Origin: Rhodobacter flavimaris
GTDB taxonomy: Bacteria; Pseudomonadota; Alphaproteobacteria; Rhodobacterales; Rhodobacteraceae
Length of the DNA: 64,000 nucleotides
NCBI RefSeq assembly: GCF_021378075.1
Contig: NZ_JAJUOS010000007.1
Coordinates: forward strand, 124,001-188,000
Reading direction: 5' to 3'
This document shows, in pieces, positions 1 through 7,736 of this stretch (positions within the stretch are counted from its first letter, which is position 1; each line of letters begins with the position of its first letter). A program made the position numbers and the translations under genes. The notes beneath the pieces were generated by a model. That model searched no databases and was not told the DNA's origin. It saw nothing but the letters and a program-made list of their open reading frames with translations.

Positions 1-132
1 AAAAACTGCATCGCCTATGGCCCAGGCCTGCTCGAACTTGCGCACCAACCCGACGAATGGGTCGGAATCACCGATATGTCGGATGCGGCCAAGGTCATGG
101 CGCTGGTTCTTGCCGAACTCCTCGCGGCCTGA
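1..132 (+). CDS. M20-family metallo-hydrolase, C-terminal fragment
   Basis: The reading frame open at base 1 ends with TGA at 130-132 and encodes the last 43 residues of a protein cut by the window edge. The segment with CIAYGPG, then AHQPDEW, then an alpha-helical tail matches the C-terminus of M20 amidohydrolases (acetylornithine deacetylase / succinyl-diaminopimelate desuccinylase superfamily), where the His of the AHQPDE motif helps bind the active-site metals. The substrate cannot be told from this piece. The gene converges with the adenosine kinase gene, with an intergenic repeat between them. Confidence 0.6.
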   Translation, partial: KNCIAYGPGLLELAHQPDEWVGITDMSDAAKVMALVLAELLAA

Positions 133-136
133 TCCA

Positions 137-183
137 TTCTTCTTGGCCCAAATACCTCGGGGGTGAGGGGGCAGCGCCCCCTC
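137..183. repeat. Intergenic GC-rich repeat, copy A
   Basis: The element holds the shared core AAATACCTCGGGGG followed by an 8-bp perfect hairpin (GAGGGGGC-AGC-GCCCCCTC, 165-183). It sits between two convergent genes, with the hairpin a few bases past the stop of the reverse-strand kinase gene. Related copies are at 7671-7733, 28000-28051, 46355-46408 and 46428-46488. Similar elements are, as I recall, common in Rhodobacterales. A role as a bidirectional terminator or mRNA 3' stabiliser is inferred. Confidence 0.75.
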
Positions 184-187
184 GTCT

Positions 188-1174
188 TCAGATCAGACCC
201 TGCGCGCGGAACAGCGCCTTGATGTCGCTCTCGGGCCGCGCGCCGAAATGGCTGATCACCTCGGCCGCCGCGATGCAGCCCATCCGCCCGGCGGTTTCAA
301 GGCTCTGCCCGGTCGCGTAACCGTAAAGGAACCCGGCCGCGAACTGATCGCCCGCCCCGGTCGTATCCACCGGCACCACGCGATGCACCGGCACCTCGAC
401 CCGCTCATCCCCGCGCAGGATCAACACATCTGCGCCCGAGCGCGTGCAGACCACCAGCCCGCATTCCGAGGCCGCCTGCGTCAGCGCGCCCTCCAGATCG
501 GTCTGATAGAGCGAGGCCCATTCGTGTTCGTTCCCGATCACGTAATCCATCTGCTCGCGCACAAGACGGCGGAAATCGGCGCGGTGCCGATCGACGCAGA
601 ACGGGTCCGACAGGGAAATCCCGGCCTTGCCGCCGCCACGGTGGCACCCCTGCGCGGCTTTCAGGAATGCGGCCTTGCCGTGATCCTTGTCGAACAGATA
701 GCCCTCAAGGAACAGAAGCTCGGTATTCTCGACCACCTCAAGCGACACATCCTCGGTCGAGACCTCGGCCGAAATCCCCAGATAGGTATTCATCGAGCGC
801 TCGCCATCCGGCGTCACGAAGATCATCGAGCGCGAGGTAGGCAGATCGGCCTTGGGCACGGGGCGGTTCGGGAAATCCGTCCCCTCGCCATTCAGCGCAA
901 CCTCGTAGAACCGACCAAGCGCGTCATCGCGCACGCGCCCGATATAGGCCGCGCTCAGTCCCAGGTTCCCCAGCCCCGCAATCGTATTGCCGACCGAGCC
1001 GCCGGGCGCCTGCGTGCGATCCTTCATCGCGGCATAAAGCGTTTCGGCGCGCTCGCGCTCGATCAGCTGCATGATGCCCTTCTCGATCCCCATCATCTCG
1101 AGAAAGCTGTCGTCGCATTGCGCGATCACGTCCACGATGGCGTTGCCGATTCCGACAACCTGATACTGTTTCAC
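188..1174 (-). CDS. Adenosine kinase (PfkB family)
   Basis: A 328-residue ribokinase-like (PfkB) sugar/nucleoside kinase, expected to phosphorylate adenosine to AMP in the cytoplasm. The N-terminus reads KQYQVVGIGNAIVDV, a GGSVGNT substrate-binding stretch lies near residue 58, and the C-terminal signature DTTGAGD is at 270-276, where the final Asp is the catalytic base. I chose the GTG at 1174 because it follows a strong GAGGAGAA ribosome site and overlaps the stop of the upstream nth gene by 4 bases (GTGA), implying translational coupling. A GTG eight codons upstream is possible but has no ribosome site. Adenosine specificity rests on resemblance to proteins annotated that way in Rhodobacteraceae. 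Confidence 0.85.
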   Translation of the reverse strand: MKQYQVVGIGNAIVDVIAQCDDSFLEMMGIEKGIMQLIERERAETLYAAMKDRTQAPGGSVGNTIAGLGNLGLSAAYIGRVRDDALGRFYEVALNGEGTDFPNRPVPKADLPTSRSMIFVTPDGERSMNTYLGISAEVSTEDVSLEVVENTELLFLEGYLFDKDHGKAAFLKAAQGCHRGGGKAGISLSDPFCVDRHRADFRRLVREQMDYVIGNEHEWASLYQTDLEGALTQAASECGLVVCTRSGADVLILRGDERVEVPVHRVVPVDTTGAGDQFAAGFLYGYATGQSLETAGRMGCIAAAEVISHFGARPESDIKALFRAQGLI

Positions 1175-1815
1175 AGGGTCTTCTCCTCGAACTGGCACAG
1201 GTCACGGATGTGACAGGCACCGCATTTTGGCTTGCGTGCGACGCAGATATACCGGCCGTGCAGGATCAGCCAGTGATGCGCTTGGCGCTGGTATTCGACG
1301 GGCACGTTATCCTCGATGGCACGCTCGACCACATCGACATCCTTGCCCGGACAGATGCCGGTGCGGTTGCCGACGCGAAAGATATGCGTGTCGACTGCCT
1401 GCGCCGGATGCCCCCACCACATGTTCAGCACCACATTCGCGGTCTTGCGCCCGACACCCGGCAGGCTCATCAGCGCGGCGCGCGACGAGGGCACCTGACC
1501 ATCGAACCGCTCCACCAGGATCCGGCTCAGCTTGATGACGTTCTTGGCCTTCTGCCGAAAGAGGCCGATAGTCTTGATATGCTCGGTCAGGCCTTCCTCG
1601 CCAAGCGCCAGCATCTTTTCGGGCGTATCGGCAATGGGCCACAGCGCGCGGGTGGCCTTGTTCACGCCCGCATCGGTGGCCTGCGCCGAAAGCGCCACGG
1701 CGACCAGAAGGGTGAAGGCGTTGGTGTGCTCAAGCTCCCCTTTCGGGTGGGGCTCACCCGCCTCGAACCGGCGGAACACCTCTTGCATATCTTTATATTC
1801 AAGCTGTCTGACCAT
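1171..1815 (-). CDS. nth: Endonuclease III (DNA glycosylase/AP lyase)
   Basis: This base-excision repair enzyme removes oxidised pyrimidines and cleaves the resulting abasic site. With the ATG at 1815 it is 214 aa, the normal size. The helix-hairpin-helix LPGVGRKTAN is at 118-127 with the Schiff-base Lys at 124, and the catalytic Asp is at 142 in VDTHIF. The 4Fe-4S ligands C191, C198, C201 and C207 have the canonical C-X6-C-X2-C-X5-C spacing. The gene is translationally coupled to the downstream adenosine kinase gene. A longer frame upstream lacks family similarity, so I start at MVRQLEY. Confidence 0.95.
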   Translation of the reverse strand: MVRQLEYKDMQEVFRRFEAGEPHPKGELEHTNAFTLLVAVALSAQATDAGVNKATRALWPIADTPEKMLALGEEGLTEHIKTIGLFRQKAKNVIKLSRILVERFDGQVPSSRAALMSLPGVGRKTANVVLNMWWGHPAQAVDTHIFRVGNRTGICPGKDVDVVERAIEDNVPVEYQRQAHHWLILHGRYICVARKPKCGACHIRDLCQFEEKTL

Positions 1816-1928
1816 GGCCCTGCTATGCCCGCCCCGACCGCATCGGGCAAGAGGCGGCACACGCGAAACCGCAGCTTTCGGGTCGCAAGGCTGCCACGCG
1901 CGGCCTAGAATGTCTGCAAGGAGGCACC

Positions 1929-2801
1929 ATGACCCACGTCCAACCCACTGAGCAAGGCTACCACTACCGCGTCATCGCCCGCGCGCTTGAGGCCATCGAC
2001 AGCGCACAGGCAGCGGGCGAGCCCCTGCCGCTGGCCGCCCTCGCAGCACGGCTGGGGATGAGCGAGGCGCATTTCCAGCGCCTCTTCTCGGCTTGGGTTG
2101 GCGTCTCGCCCAAACGCTATCAGCAATATCTCAGCCTCTCGCTCGCGCGCGAGATGCTGGCCCGCCGACTGCCCCTCGATCAGGTCGCCGAGGGCGCGGG
2201 CCTGTCGGGCACCGGGCGACTGCACGACCTGATCCTGCGGTGGGAGGCGATGACACCGGGCGAATTCGCGAACGGTGCGGCGGGCCTGACGATCCGGTGG
2301 GGGCGCTTCGCCTCACCCTTCGGCGAAGCCATCGCCATGGCGACCGAGCGCGGCCTTTGCGGCATGGCTTTCACCGCCGAGATGGGTTTTGACGCGGCCT
2401 TCGCCGATCTGGTCCAACGCTGGCCCGGCGCCGAATTGCGCGAAGACCCCGAGGCGATCCGTCCCTGGGTCGAGGCGGCGCTTTCGGGCCACGGTAACGC
2501 GCCCCTGACGCTGATCGGCGCGCCCTTCCAGATCAAGGTATGGGAGGCATTGCTGTCGATCCCCTCGGGACAGGTAACCACCTATTCCGACATTGCCGAG
2601 GCGATCGGCTCCCCCCGTGCAGTGCGCGCCGTGGGCACGGCGGTCGGACGCAATCCGATCTCGTTCCTGATCCCGTGCCACCGGGCTTTGCGCAAATCCG
2701 GCGCGCTCGGCGGCTATCATTGGGGCCTGCCCGTCAAGCGCGCCATGCTGGCCTGGGAGGCCGCGCGCGCCGAATCCGGGGAAGCCCTCGCCCAGATGTG
2801 A
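1929..2801 (+). CDS. AraC HTH / O6-alkylguanine-DNA methyltransferase fusion (Ada-like)
   Basis: A 290-aa protein that joins an AraC-type helix-turn-helix (about residues 35-105) to a C-terminal methylated-DNA-protein cysteine methyltransferase domain. The suicide acceptor Cys is C250 in the motif PCHRA. It should transfer methyl groups from O6-methylguanine to itself and may act as a transcription activator. Compared with E. coli Ada it lacks the N-terminal phosphotriester-repair domain with its four zinc-binding Cys, so methyl sensing, if any, must work differently. The start is supported by AAGGAGG eight bases upstream. Confidence 0.9.
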   Translation: MTHVQPTEQGYHYRVIARALEAIDSAQAAGEPLPLAALAARLGMSEAHFQRLFSAWVGVSPKRYQQYLSLSLAREMLARRLPLDQVAEGAGLSGTGRLHDLILRWEAMTPGEFANGAAGLTIRWGRFASPFGEAIAMATERGLCGMAFTAEMGFDAAFADLVQRWPGAELREDPEAIRPWVEAALSGHGNAPLTLIGAPFQIKVWEALLSIPSGQVTTYSDIAEAIGSPRAVRAVGTAVGRNPISFLIPCHRALRKSGALGGYHWGLPVKRAMLAWEAARAESGEALAQM

Positions 2802-2905
2802 TGCGCGAAATGCCGCCGCTCGCGCAGATATTATCAAACAAACCTCCGCGCTTCGCGTAATAAGGCAGGGAAGCCCCCGCGCGGGGCCAAGACGAAGGCA
2901 GTTAC

Positions 2906-3559
2906 ATGAAAAAGTCACCCCTCCTGCTTCTCGGTGTTACCGGCATCGCGGCCCTCAGCGCCTGCACCCCGACCGATGGCACCTATAACCCCAACCAGAA
3001 CCGCAACACGGGCGCGGTGACCGGCGCCCTGATCGGCGGCGTTCTGGGCGCAACGGCCGACGGTGACGAGCGTCTGACCAAGGCGCTCGCGGGCGCGGCC
3101 GTTGGCGGCATGATCGGCGGCGTGATCGGCAACCAGCTTGACAAGCAGGCGCAAGAGCTGCGCCGCGACCTCGACACCAACGGCGTCTCGGTCGTCAACA
3201 CCGGCTCGGAGCTGGTGGTTACCATGCCGCAGGACGTGCTCTTTGCCGTCGACAGCTCGGCCGTACGCCCCGATCTGCAGCGCGACCTCTACACGCTCGC
3301 CGGCAGCCTGAACCGCTACCCCGACACCACCGTCGAAGTTATCGGCCACACCGACAATACGGGCGATGCGCGCTACAACCAGCGCCTGTCGCAGGATCGC
3401 GCCAACTCGGTCGCGAATATCCTGATCGGCGCCGGCGTGCCGCGCTACCGCGTCGTGGCCTATGGCCGTGGCGAGGATCAGCCCATCGCCTCGAACCTGA
3501 CCCCCGAGGGCCGTTCCCAGAACCGCCGGGTCGAGTTCATCATCCGCCCGAACCAGTAA
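2906..3559 (+). CDS. OmpA-family outer-membrane lipoprotein (YiaD-like)
   Basis: A 217-aa lipoprotein with a lipobox ending in Cys20 (ALSAC), then a glycine-zipper region at about 35-75 (repeated GxxxG in GALIGGVLG and GGMIGGVIG). An OmpA C-terminal peptidoglycan-binding domain spans about 105-215 and contains the GHTDNTG and NRRVEF signatures. It probably anchors the outer membrane to peptidoglycan. It is monocistronic, with a strong intrinsic terminator at 3580-3606. Confidence 0.9.
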   Translation: MKKSPLLLLGVTGIAALSACTPTDGTYNPNQNRNTGAVTGALIGGVLGATADGDERLTKALAGAAVGGMIGGVIGNQLDKQAQELRRDLDTNGVSVVNTGSELVVTMPQDVLFAVDSSAVRPDLQRDLYTLAGSLNRYPDTTVEVIGHTDNTGDARYNQRLSQDRANSVANILIGAGVPRYRVVAYGRGEDQPIASNLTPEGRSQNRRVEFIIRPNQ

Positions 3560-3579
3560 TCGGCGGACAGATCCAATGA

Positions 3580-3606
3580 AGGCCGGGCATTGCCCGGCCT
3601 TTTTAT
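3580..3606 (+). terminator. Rho-independent terminator of the OmpA lipoprotein gene
   Basis: A 9-bp GC-rich stem (AGGCCGGGC / GCCCGGCCT) with an ATT loop is followed directly by a T-rich tail (TTTTATTTTA), 20 bases past the stop codon. Confidence 0.9.
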
Positions 3607-3637
3607 TTTACCGATTTTCATTGCCCACCCCGCGAAC

Positions 3638-3656
3638 TGGTCATACATTTTGACCA
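3638..3656. promoter_or_regulatory. Candidate operator of the FadR-type regulator
   Basis: The perfect inverted repeat TGGTCA-N7-TGACCA ends 12 bases before the start codon of the FadR-family gene and overlaps its ribosome-binding region. FadR-subfamily operators generally carry TGGT/ACCA half-sites, so negative autoregulation is a reasonable inference. Confidence 0.65.
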
Positions 3657-3668
3657 CAGGGGGAGAAA

Positions 3669-4439
3669 ATGCCATTTCAGAAAATCGAGTCCGAAAAGCT
3701 GGCCTCTGCCGTCGTGCGGCAGATCGAGGGCCTGATCTTGCAGGGTATCTTGCGCCCCGGCGAGCGCCTGCCATCCGAGCGCGAACTGTCCGAGCGGCTG
3801 GACGTCTCGCGACCGTCGCTACGCGAAGCGGTGGCGGAATTGCAGGAGGTGGGCCTGCTGACCACGCGCGCCGGATCGGGGATCTTCGTGGCTGATGTCT
3901 TGGGCTCGGCCTTCTCGCCCGCGCTGATCCGGCTCTTTGCCCAGAACGATCAGGCGGTGTTCGACTACCTCTCCTTCCGCAAGGATATCGAGGGCATGGC
4001 CGCCGAGCGCGCCGCGCGCCTTGGCTCGGACACCGATCTTGAGGTGATCGACACGCTGTTCCGGCGCATGGAGGCGGTGCATTCCAAGCGCAACCCCGCT
4101 GATGAGGCCGCGCTCGACGCGCAGTTCCACATGGCGATCGTCGAGGCCAGCCACAACGTGATCATGCTGCATATGATGCGCGCGATGTTCGACCTGTTGC
4201 AGGAGGGCGTGTTCTACAACCGCCAGGTTATGTTCCGTAATCGCCCGACGCGCGATGCGCTGCTTGAACAGCACCGGGCCATCAATACGGCCATCCAGGC
4301 GCGCGACGGCGCGGCCGCGCGGGCGGCGGTGGCCGCCCATATGGAATTCGTCGAGACCGCGCTGCACGATCAGCGCAAGGCCGAACGCCACGAGGCGCTG
4401 GCGCAACTTCGCCTACGGCATCAATCCGAAAAGGCATAA
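3669..4439 (+). CDS. FadR/PdhR-subfamily GntR transcriptional regulator
   Basis: A 256-aa regulator with an N-terminal winged helix-turn-helix (about 8-75, including RPGERLPSERELSERL and SRPSLREAV) and an all-helical FCD ligand domain (about 95-235). FCD regulators usually sense small organic acids and bind a metal through conserved Asp/His residues; DAQFHMAIVEASHN carries the expected Asp and His. An inverted repeat just before the start suggests autoregulation. The effector and targets are unknown, and there is no adjacent catabolic operon in the same direction. It converges with the F0 operon across a bidirectional terminator. Confidence 0.88.
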   Translation: MPFQKIESEKLASAVVRQIEGLILQGILRPGERLPSERELSERLDVSRPSLREAVAELQEVGLLTTRAGSGIFVADVLGSAFSPALIRLFAQNDQAVFDYLSFRKDIEGMAAERAARLGSDTDLEVIDTLFRRMEAVHSKRNPADEAALDAQFHMAIVEASHNVIMLHMMRAMFDLLQEGVFYNRQVMFRNRPTRDALLEQHRAINTAIQARDGAAARAAVAAHMEFVETALHDQRKAERHEALAQLRLRHQSEKA

Positions 4440-4443
4440 AAAA

Positions 4444-4466
4444 ACCCGGCCTCGCGGCCGGGTCTT
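4444..4466. terminator. Bidirectional terminator between the FadR gene and atpF
   Basis: An 8-bp stem ACCCGGCC / GGCCGGGT with a TCGC loop is flanked by an A-run at 4437-4443 and by TCTTT on the other side. It can end both the regulator transcript and the reverse-strand ATP synthase F0 transcript. Confidence 0.85.
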
Positions 4467-4485
4467 TCATTCATATGTCTGTCGC

Positions 4486-5043
4486 TCAGTGCATGCGCGT
4501 TTCGACATCGGCGATGGCGGCGTCGATCATGCCAGCCTTCTCCTTCGCCGAAATCTGCTTGGCCATGACCTCGCCCGCTGCAGCAATCGCCACCTGTACG
4601 GCACGGTCCTTGACCTCTTTCAGCGCCGAAGCTTCGGCAGAGGCAATCTGATCCTCGGCCGCCTTCAGACGGCGCGCGATCGAGTTGCGAAGATCGGCTT
4701 TGGCCTGCTCGGCCGCGGCTTGGGCGTCACGCTTGGCGGCGACCACGATCTCATCAGCCTGCGCCTGAACTTCACGGGCCTTGCGCTCGTAGGTGGCCAG
4801 GATCGACTGAGCCTCCTCACGCAGTTCCCGCGCGTCTTCGAGGTCGGCCTTGATACCGGCAGCACGCTTGTCGAGCAGCTTGCCCAGCATCCCCGGAACC
4901 TTGGCCTTCAGAACCACGGCAACGAAGATCAGGAAAGCGATCGTGACGACGAAGTCGGTGTTGCGCAGCGAGAAGAACGGACCGGATGCGGCCAGAGCGG
5001 GCTGCGCGGCGAGAATGAGGAGGAACGAAAGTTTCTTCATCAT
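4486..5043 (-). CDS. atpF: ATP synthase F0 subunit b
   Basis: A 185-aa peripheral-stalk subunit. It has a hydrophobic N-terminus with a possible signal-like segment (residues 1-18), a single membrane helix (about 30-50, [15 protein letters not shown]), and then a long charged helix rich in Ala, Glu and Lys that forms the right-handed coiled coil with b'. It is the last gene of atpI-atpB-atpE-atpF'-atpF, one base after the b' gene. Photosynthetic-type alphaproteobacteria carry b and b' as divergent copies, and the F1 genes are elsewhere, as is usual in this group. Confidence 0.95.
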   Translation of the reverse strand: MMKKLSFLLILAAQPALAASGPFFSLRNTDFVVTIAFLIFVAVVLKAKVPGMLGKLLDKRAAGIKADLEDARELREEAQSILATYERKAREVQAQADEIVVAAKRDAQAAAEQAKADLRNSIARRLKAAEDQIASAEASALKEVKDRAVQVAIAAAGEVMAKQISAKEKAGMIDAAIADVETRMH

Positions 5044-5044
5044 C

Positions 5045-5617
5045 TTACCCCTTCAGCCGTGCGCCGACAGCCTCGGCCAGAGCGGTCGCGTCAGCCTTGC
5101 CACCCAGAGCGGACACGATCTCGGCAGCGGTGTCCCGGGCGACGGCTTCCACCGCCTCCAGCGCACCGGCGCGGATTTCGGTGATCCGGGCTTCGGATTC
5201 CGCAGCACGCGCCGAGATTTCGGCATCTGCCTTGGCGGTCGCCACATCGAGTTCCTTCTGGATCTCGGCGCGGGCTTCCCCAACGATCTTCTGGGCCTGG
5301 GCGCGGGCATCGGCGAGGGCCTTTTCATAGGCTGCCTCGGCGTCCTTGGCCTTCAGCTTGTAGTCTTCCGCAGCCGCGAGATCACCTGCGATGGTTCCCT
5401 GACGATCTGCCAGAACCGCAGCGATGCGCGGCAGGGCGATGCGCGACAGCACCCAATAGATCACGACCAGAGTCACCAGAAGCCAGAAGATCTGGTTCCC
5501 GAAGGTCGAGAAATCGAGTTGCGGCATGCCAGCGGACTCGGCGGCGTGACCTGCAGCTTCCGCTGCAACGGCACCCGCGTCATGCGCCATGTTGGCCGCT
5601 TCGTGTTCGTTAGCCAT
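5045..5617 (-). CDS. atpF2: ATP synthase F0 subunit b'
   Basis: A 190-aa subunit that pairs with b in the stator stalk. It carries a 35-residue Ala/Glu-rich N-terminal extension, one membrane helix (about 43-63, [14 protein letters not shown]), and a long amphipathic coiled coil. A second possible start is Met10. It follows atpE after 75 bases that contain a 10-bp hairpin, which may let the c-subunit message outlive the rest. It is also named atpG or atpX in some genomes. Confidence 0.93.
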   Translation of the reverse strand: MANEHEAANMAHDAGAVAAEAAGHAAESAGMPQLDFSTFGNQIFWLLVTLVVIYWVLSRIALPRIAAVLADRQGTIAGDLAAAEDYKLKAKDAEAAYEKALADARAQAQKIVGEARAEIQKELDVATAKADAEISARAAESEARITEIRAGALEAVEAVARDTAAEIVSALGGKADATALAEAVGARLKG

Positions 5618-5643
5618 GTCGTCCCCCTGGACCCTTCAATTAC

Positions 5644-5670
5644 CGGATGGACCCCTTAAAGGTCCATCCG
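5644..5670 (-). other. Intercistronic hairpin between atpE and atpF'
   Basis: A perfect 10-bp stem CGGATGGACC / GGTCCATCCG with a 7-base loop lies in the 75-base gap after the c-subunit gene. There is no T-tract, so it is more likely an mRNA-stabilising or partial-termination structure than a full terminator. Confidence 0.7.
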
Positions 5671-5692
5671 ACCGCAAGGATGCGAAAAGGGA

Positions 5693-5929
5693 TCAGACGG
5701 CGAACATGAGCAGAAGCGCGACGAGGAACGAGAAGATCCCCAAAGCTTCCGCGAACGCGATGCCGATGAACAGCGTGGCGGTCTGGCCAGCGGCGGCCGA
5801 CGGGTTACGCAGAGCGCCCGACAGGAAGTTGCCGGCAACGTTGCCCACACCGACAGCAGCCCCACCCATGCCCATGCAGGCCAGGCCAGCGCCGATGTAA
5901 GCACCCATTTGAACGATATCGCCTTCCAT
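5693..5929 (-). CDS. atpE: ATP synthase F0 subunit c
   Basis: A 78-aa hairpin of two membrane helices that forms the proton-driven rotor ring. The polar loop RNPSAAAGQ is at about 41-49, and the essential ion-binding carboxylate is Glu61 in helix 2 (AFAEALG). The length and Gly-rich first helix are typical. The absence of a sodium-binding Gln/Ser/Thr pattern indicates proton coupling. It is the third gene of the F0 operon. Confidence 0.97.
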   Translation of the reverse strand: MEGDIVQMGAYIGAGLACMGMGGAAVGVGNVAGNFLSGALRNPSAAAGQTATLFIGIAFAEALGIFSFLVALLLMFAV

Positions 5930-5984
5930 GTTCGTACTCCTTGAGGTTGGAATTGGCAGAATTGGTATTCGGGGATCCCGGACC

Positions 5985-6752
5985 TTAGTGGTGCGGATGC
6001 AGCGCGTCGCGCAGGTAAACGCAGGTCAGGATCGTGAAGACATAGGCCTGAATGAAGGCCACCAGGATTTCGAGGCCGTACATCGCGGTGATCGCCAGGA
6101 TCGACAGCGGGGTCACGACGATGCCGATGCCCGACATGAGGATCAGCGGAGCGAAGGCGGCGAACACTTTGATAACGGCGTGGCCGGCCATCATGTTACC
6201 CGCAAGACGGATGGAGTGGCTGACCGGACGCACGAAGTAAGAGATCACCTCGATCAGCGCCAGCACCGGGCGCAGCGCCAGCGGCGCCGAGCTGACCCAG
6301 AACAGGCTCAGGAACGAAGCGCCGTTCTTCACGAAGCCCACAACGGTCACGGTCACGAAGACCAGAACCGCAAGCACGGCCGTCACAGCGATGTGCGACG
6401 TGGGGGTGAAGGCCTTGGGCAGCAGCCCGAGGAAGTTCGAGAACACGATGAAGAGGAACAGCGTGAAGATGTAGGGGAAGAACTTCAGACCGTCCTTGCC
6501 TGCCACATCCTCGACCATCTTGTGGATGAAGCCGTAGGCAAGCTCGGCGATCGACTGACCGCGCGAGGGCACGATGGCCCGACCGCGGGTGCCCACGACC
6601 AGCATCATGATGATGCCGACAACACCCAGCACCATCCACAGCGAGGCGTTGGTGGGGGTGTACCAGTGGACCGGCCCCTCACCGAAGAGAGGCTTCACGA
6701 TGAACTGATCCATCGGGTGGAACATCAGGCCTTCGCCGCTAGCTTCCGACAC
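5985..6752 (-). CDS. atpB: ATP synthase F0 subunit a
   Basis: A 255-aa polytopic protein that forms the proton half-channels against the c-ring. The essential Arg is R182 within [12 protein letters not shown], and the upstream [13 protein letters not shown]-type segment and the C-terminal FTILTCVYL helix are family hallmarks. It lies two bases after atpI and 55 bases before atpE. Confidence 0.97.
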   Translation of the reverse strand: MSEASGEGLMFHPMDQFIVKPLFGEGPVHWYTPTNASLWMVLGVVGIIMMLVVGTRGRAIVPSRGQSIAELAYGFIHKMVEDVAGKDGLKFFPYIFTLFLFIVFSNFLGLLPKAFTPTSHIAVTAVLAVLVFVTVTVVGFVKNGASFLSLFWVSSAPLALRPVLALIEVISYFVRPVSHSIRLAGNMMAGHAVIKVFAAFAPLILMSGIGIVVTPLSILAITAMYGLEILVAFIQAYVFTILTCVYLRDALHPHH

Positions 6753-6754
6753 GT

Positions 6755-7096
6755 TTATCTTCCCTCTTCATCGGCCGCATTCGCAGCCGGGCGTTCCTTG
6801 TTCATCTCTTCGGCGGTTCGCAGCATCACCCGCACCCCCGCCACGAGTCCAAGGATCGTAAACAGCAACATCATCCAGGGCTGCGTGCCGATCAGCACAT
6901 CTAGCCCGTATCCGATGCCGAAGCCGATCCCCAGCCCCGAAACCATTTCGATCACCATACGCCAGGCAAGGTTCGCCTGTTCGGCTTTGGTATCGACCCG
7001 CGGCTTGGGTGCCCGCGCCGCTTTCGCCTCTGCCAGCCGTTTCTCCAGCGCCATCAGGCGGTCGGGATCAGGCTCGTCAGAGGGACGATCGGACAT
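6755..7096 (-). CDS. atpI: ATP synthase accessory protein AtpI (AtpZ/AtpI family)
   Basis: A 113-aa protein with a charged N-terminus and two membrane helices (about 47-67 and 72-92). It is thought to assist c-ring assembly or ion supply for the F0 sector. It is the first gene of the F0 operon. I use the ATG at 7096, since longer frames lack family similarity and a well-formed sigma-70 promoter sits just upstream at 7124-7152. Confidence 0.88.
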   Translation of the reverse strand: MSDRPSDEPDPDRLMALEKRLAEAKAARAPKPRVDTKAEQANLAWRMVIEMVSGLGIGFGIGYGLDVLIGTQPWMMLLFTILGLVAGVRVMLRTAEEMNKERPAANAADEEGR

Positions 7097-7123
7097 GGGC
7101 GGCCCCCGCGTAAACTCTCGTGC

Positions 7124-7152
7124 TTGATAGACGTCACACCCGCGTGAGTCAA
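7124..7152 (-). promoter_or_regulatory. Predicted sigma-70 promoter of the atpIBEF'F operon
   Basis: On the reverse strand, TTGACT (-35) is followed by 17 bases and TATCAA (-10), which would start transcription about 20 bases before the atpI start codon. Directly upstream of the -35 box lies CCGTTAGCGCC (7155-7165), an 11-mer also found upstream of mdh. Confidence 0.65.
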
Positions 7153-7264
7153 CGCCGTTAGCGCCAGCGCAAAAGACAGGCAACACATTGATATTATTTG
7201 ACTTTATAAGTTGCGCCCTCGCGCACAGTTCCGCCGCCGACCAAATCCGGTCGAAAATGCACAT

Positions 7265-7280
7265 TCAACCGATTGGTTGA
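7265..7280. promoter_or_regulatory. Candidate ArsR-family operator
   Basis: The perfect inverted repeat TCAACC-GATT-GGTTGA lies 31 bases before the ArsR gene start and overlaps a TTGACG -35-like box (7277-7282). Operators of this form are typical for ArsR/SdpR-like regulators. It lies in the intergenic region shared with the divergent ATP synthase operon. Confidence 0.65.
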
Positions 7281-7311
7281 CGTTTTTTCAGGCCTGCCGC
7301 ATGACTTGTGC

Positions 7312-7659
7312 ATGACCAGCGCCGCCGCCTCCCCGCTCGATGCCATTTTCGCCGCCCTCGCGGACCCGACGCGGCGCGCGATCCTCACCATGCTGCTCGA
7401 AGACGACATGGCCGTCACCGACGTGGCCGAGCCCTTCTCGATGTCGCTCGCCGCGATCTCCAAGCATCTCTCGATCCTGGCCGAGGCACACCTGATCACC
7501 CAGGAAAAGCGCGGCCGCGTGAAATGGTGCAAGCTGGAGCCCCACGCCCTGCGCGATGCAACCACCTGGATTCAAGGTTTCGGTCAGTTCGAACCCGTCG
7601 ATCTCGACGCGTTCGAGCGCTTCCTCGAAGCCGAACTGGGCAACCCCGAGATACCCTGA
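7312..7659 (+). CDS. ArsR-family winged-helix regulator
   Basis: A 115-aa ArsR/SmtB-type repressor. LADPTRRAILTMLL starts the fold, and AISKHLSIL is the recognition helix. The Cys pairs of metal-sensing members are absent (a single Cys follows the wing), so it is probably a non-metal sensor of the type often encoded next to SRPBCC/AHSA1 proteins, although no such partner is present here. I start at MTSAAAS (7312); an upstream in-frame codon at 7273 would fall inside the inverted-repeat operator. Confidence 0.85.
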   Translation: MTSAAASPLDAIFAALADPTRRAILTMLLEDDMAVTDVAEPFSMSLAAISKHLSILAEAHLITQEKRGRVKWCKLEPHALRDATTWIQGFGQFEPVDLDAFERFLEAELGNPEIP

Positions 7660-7670
7660 CCCTTCAATGT

Positions 7671-7733
7671 GGACCAAATATCCTCGGGGGTGAATTCGGC
7701 GCAGCCGAAGAGGGGGCAGACGGCCCCCTGCCC
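7671..7733. repeat. Intergenic GC-rich repeat, copy B
   Basis: This copy has the core AAATATCCTCGGGGG, then a TTCGGC/GCCGAA hairpin, then AGGGGGC-AGACG-GCCCCCT (7711-7729). It is placed between convergent genes and ends directly after the stop codon of the reverse-strand DUF1989 gene. Confidence 0.75.
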
Positions 7734-7736
7734 CGC

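Noticed and set aside
165-183. CRISPR-like repeat array
   Set aside because: The repeated GC-rich elements are dispersed over 46 kb, not regularly spaced, and no cas genes are present.
1929-2801. Full Ada protein with an upstream missing domain lost by frameshift
   Set aside because: A strong ribosome site and ATG at 1929 and the absence of the zinc-domain Cys pattern upstream show that the short form is the real gene, not a truncated one.
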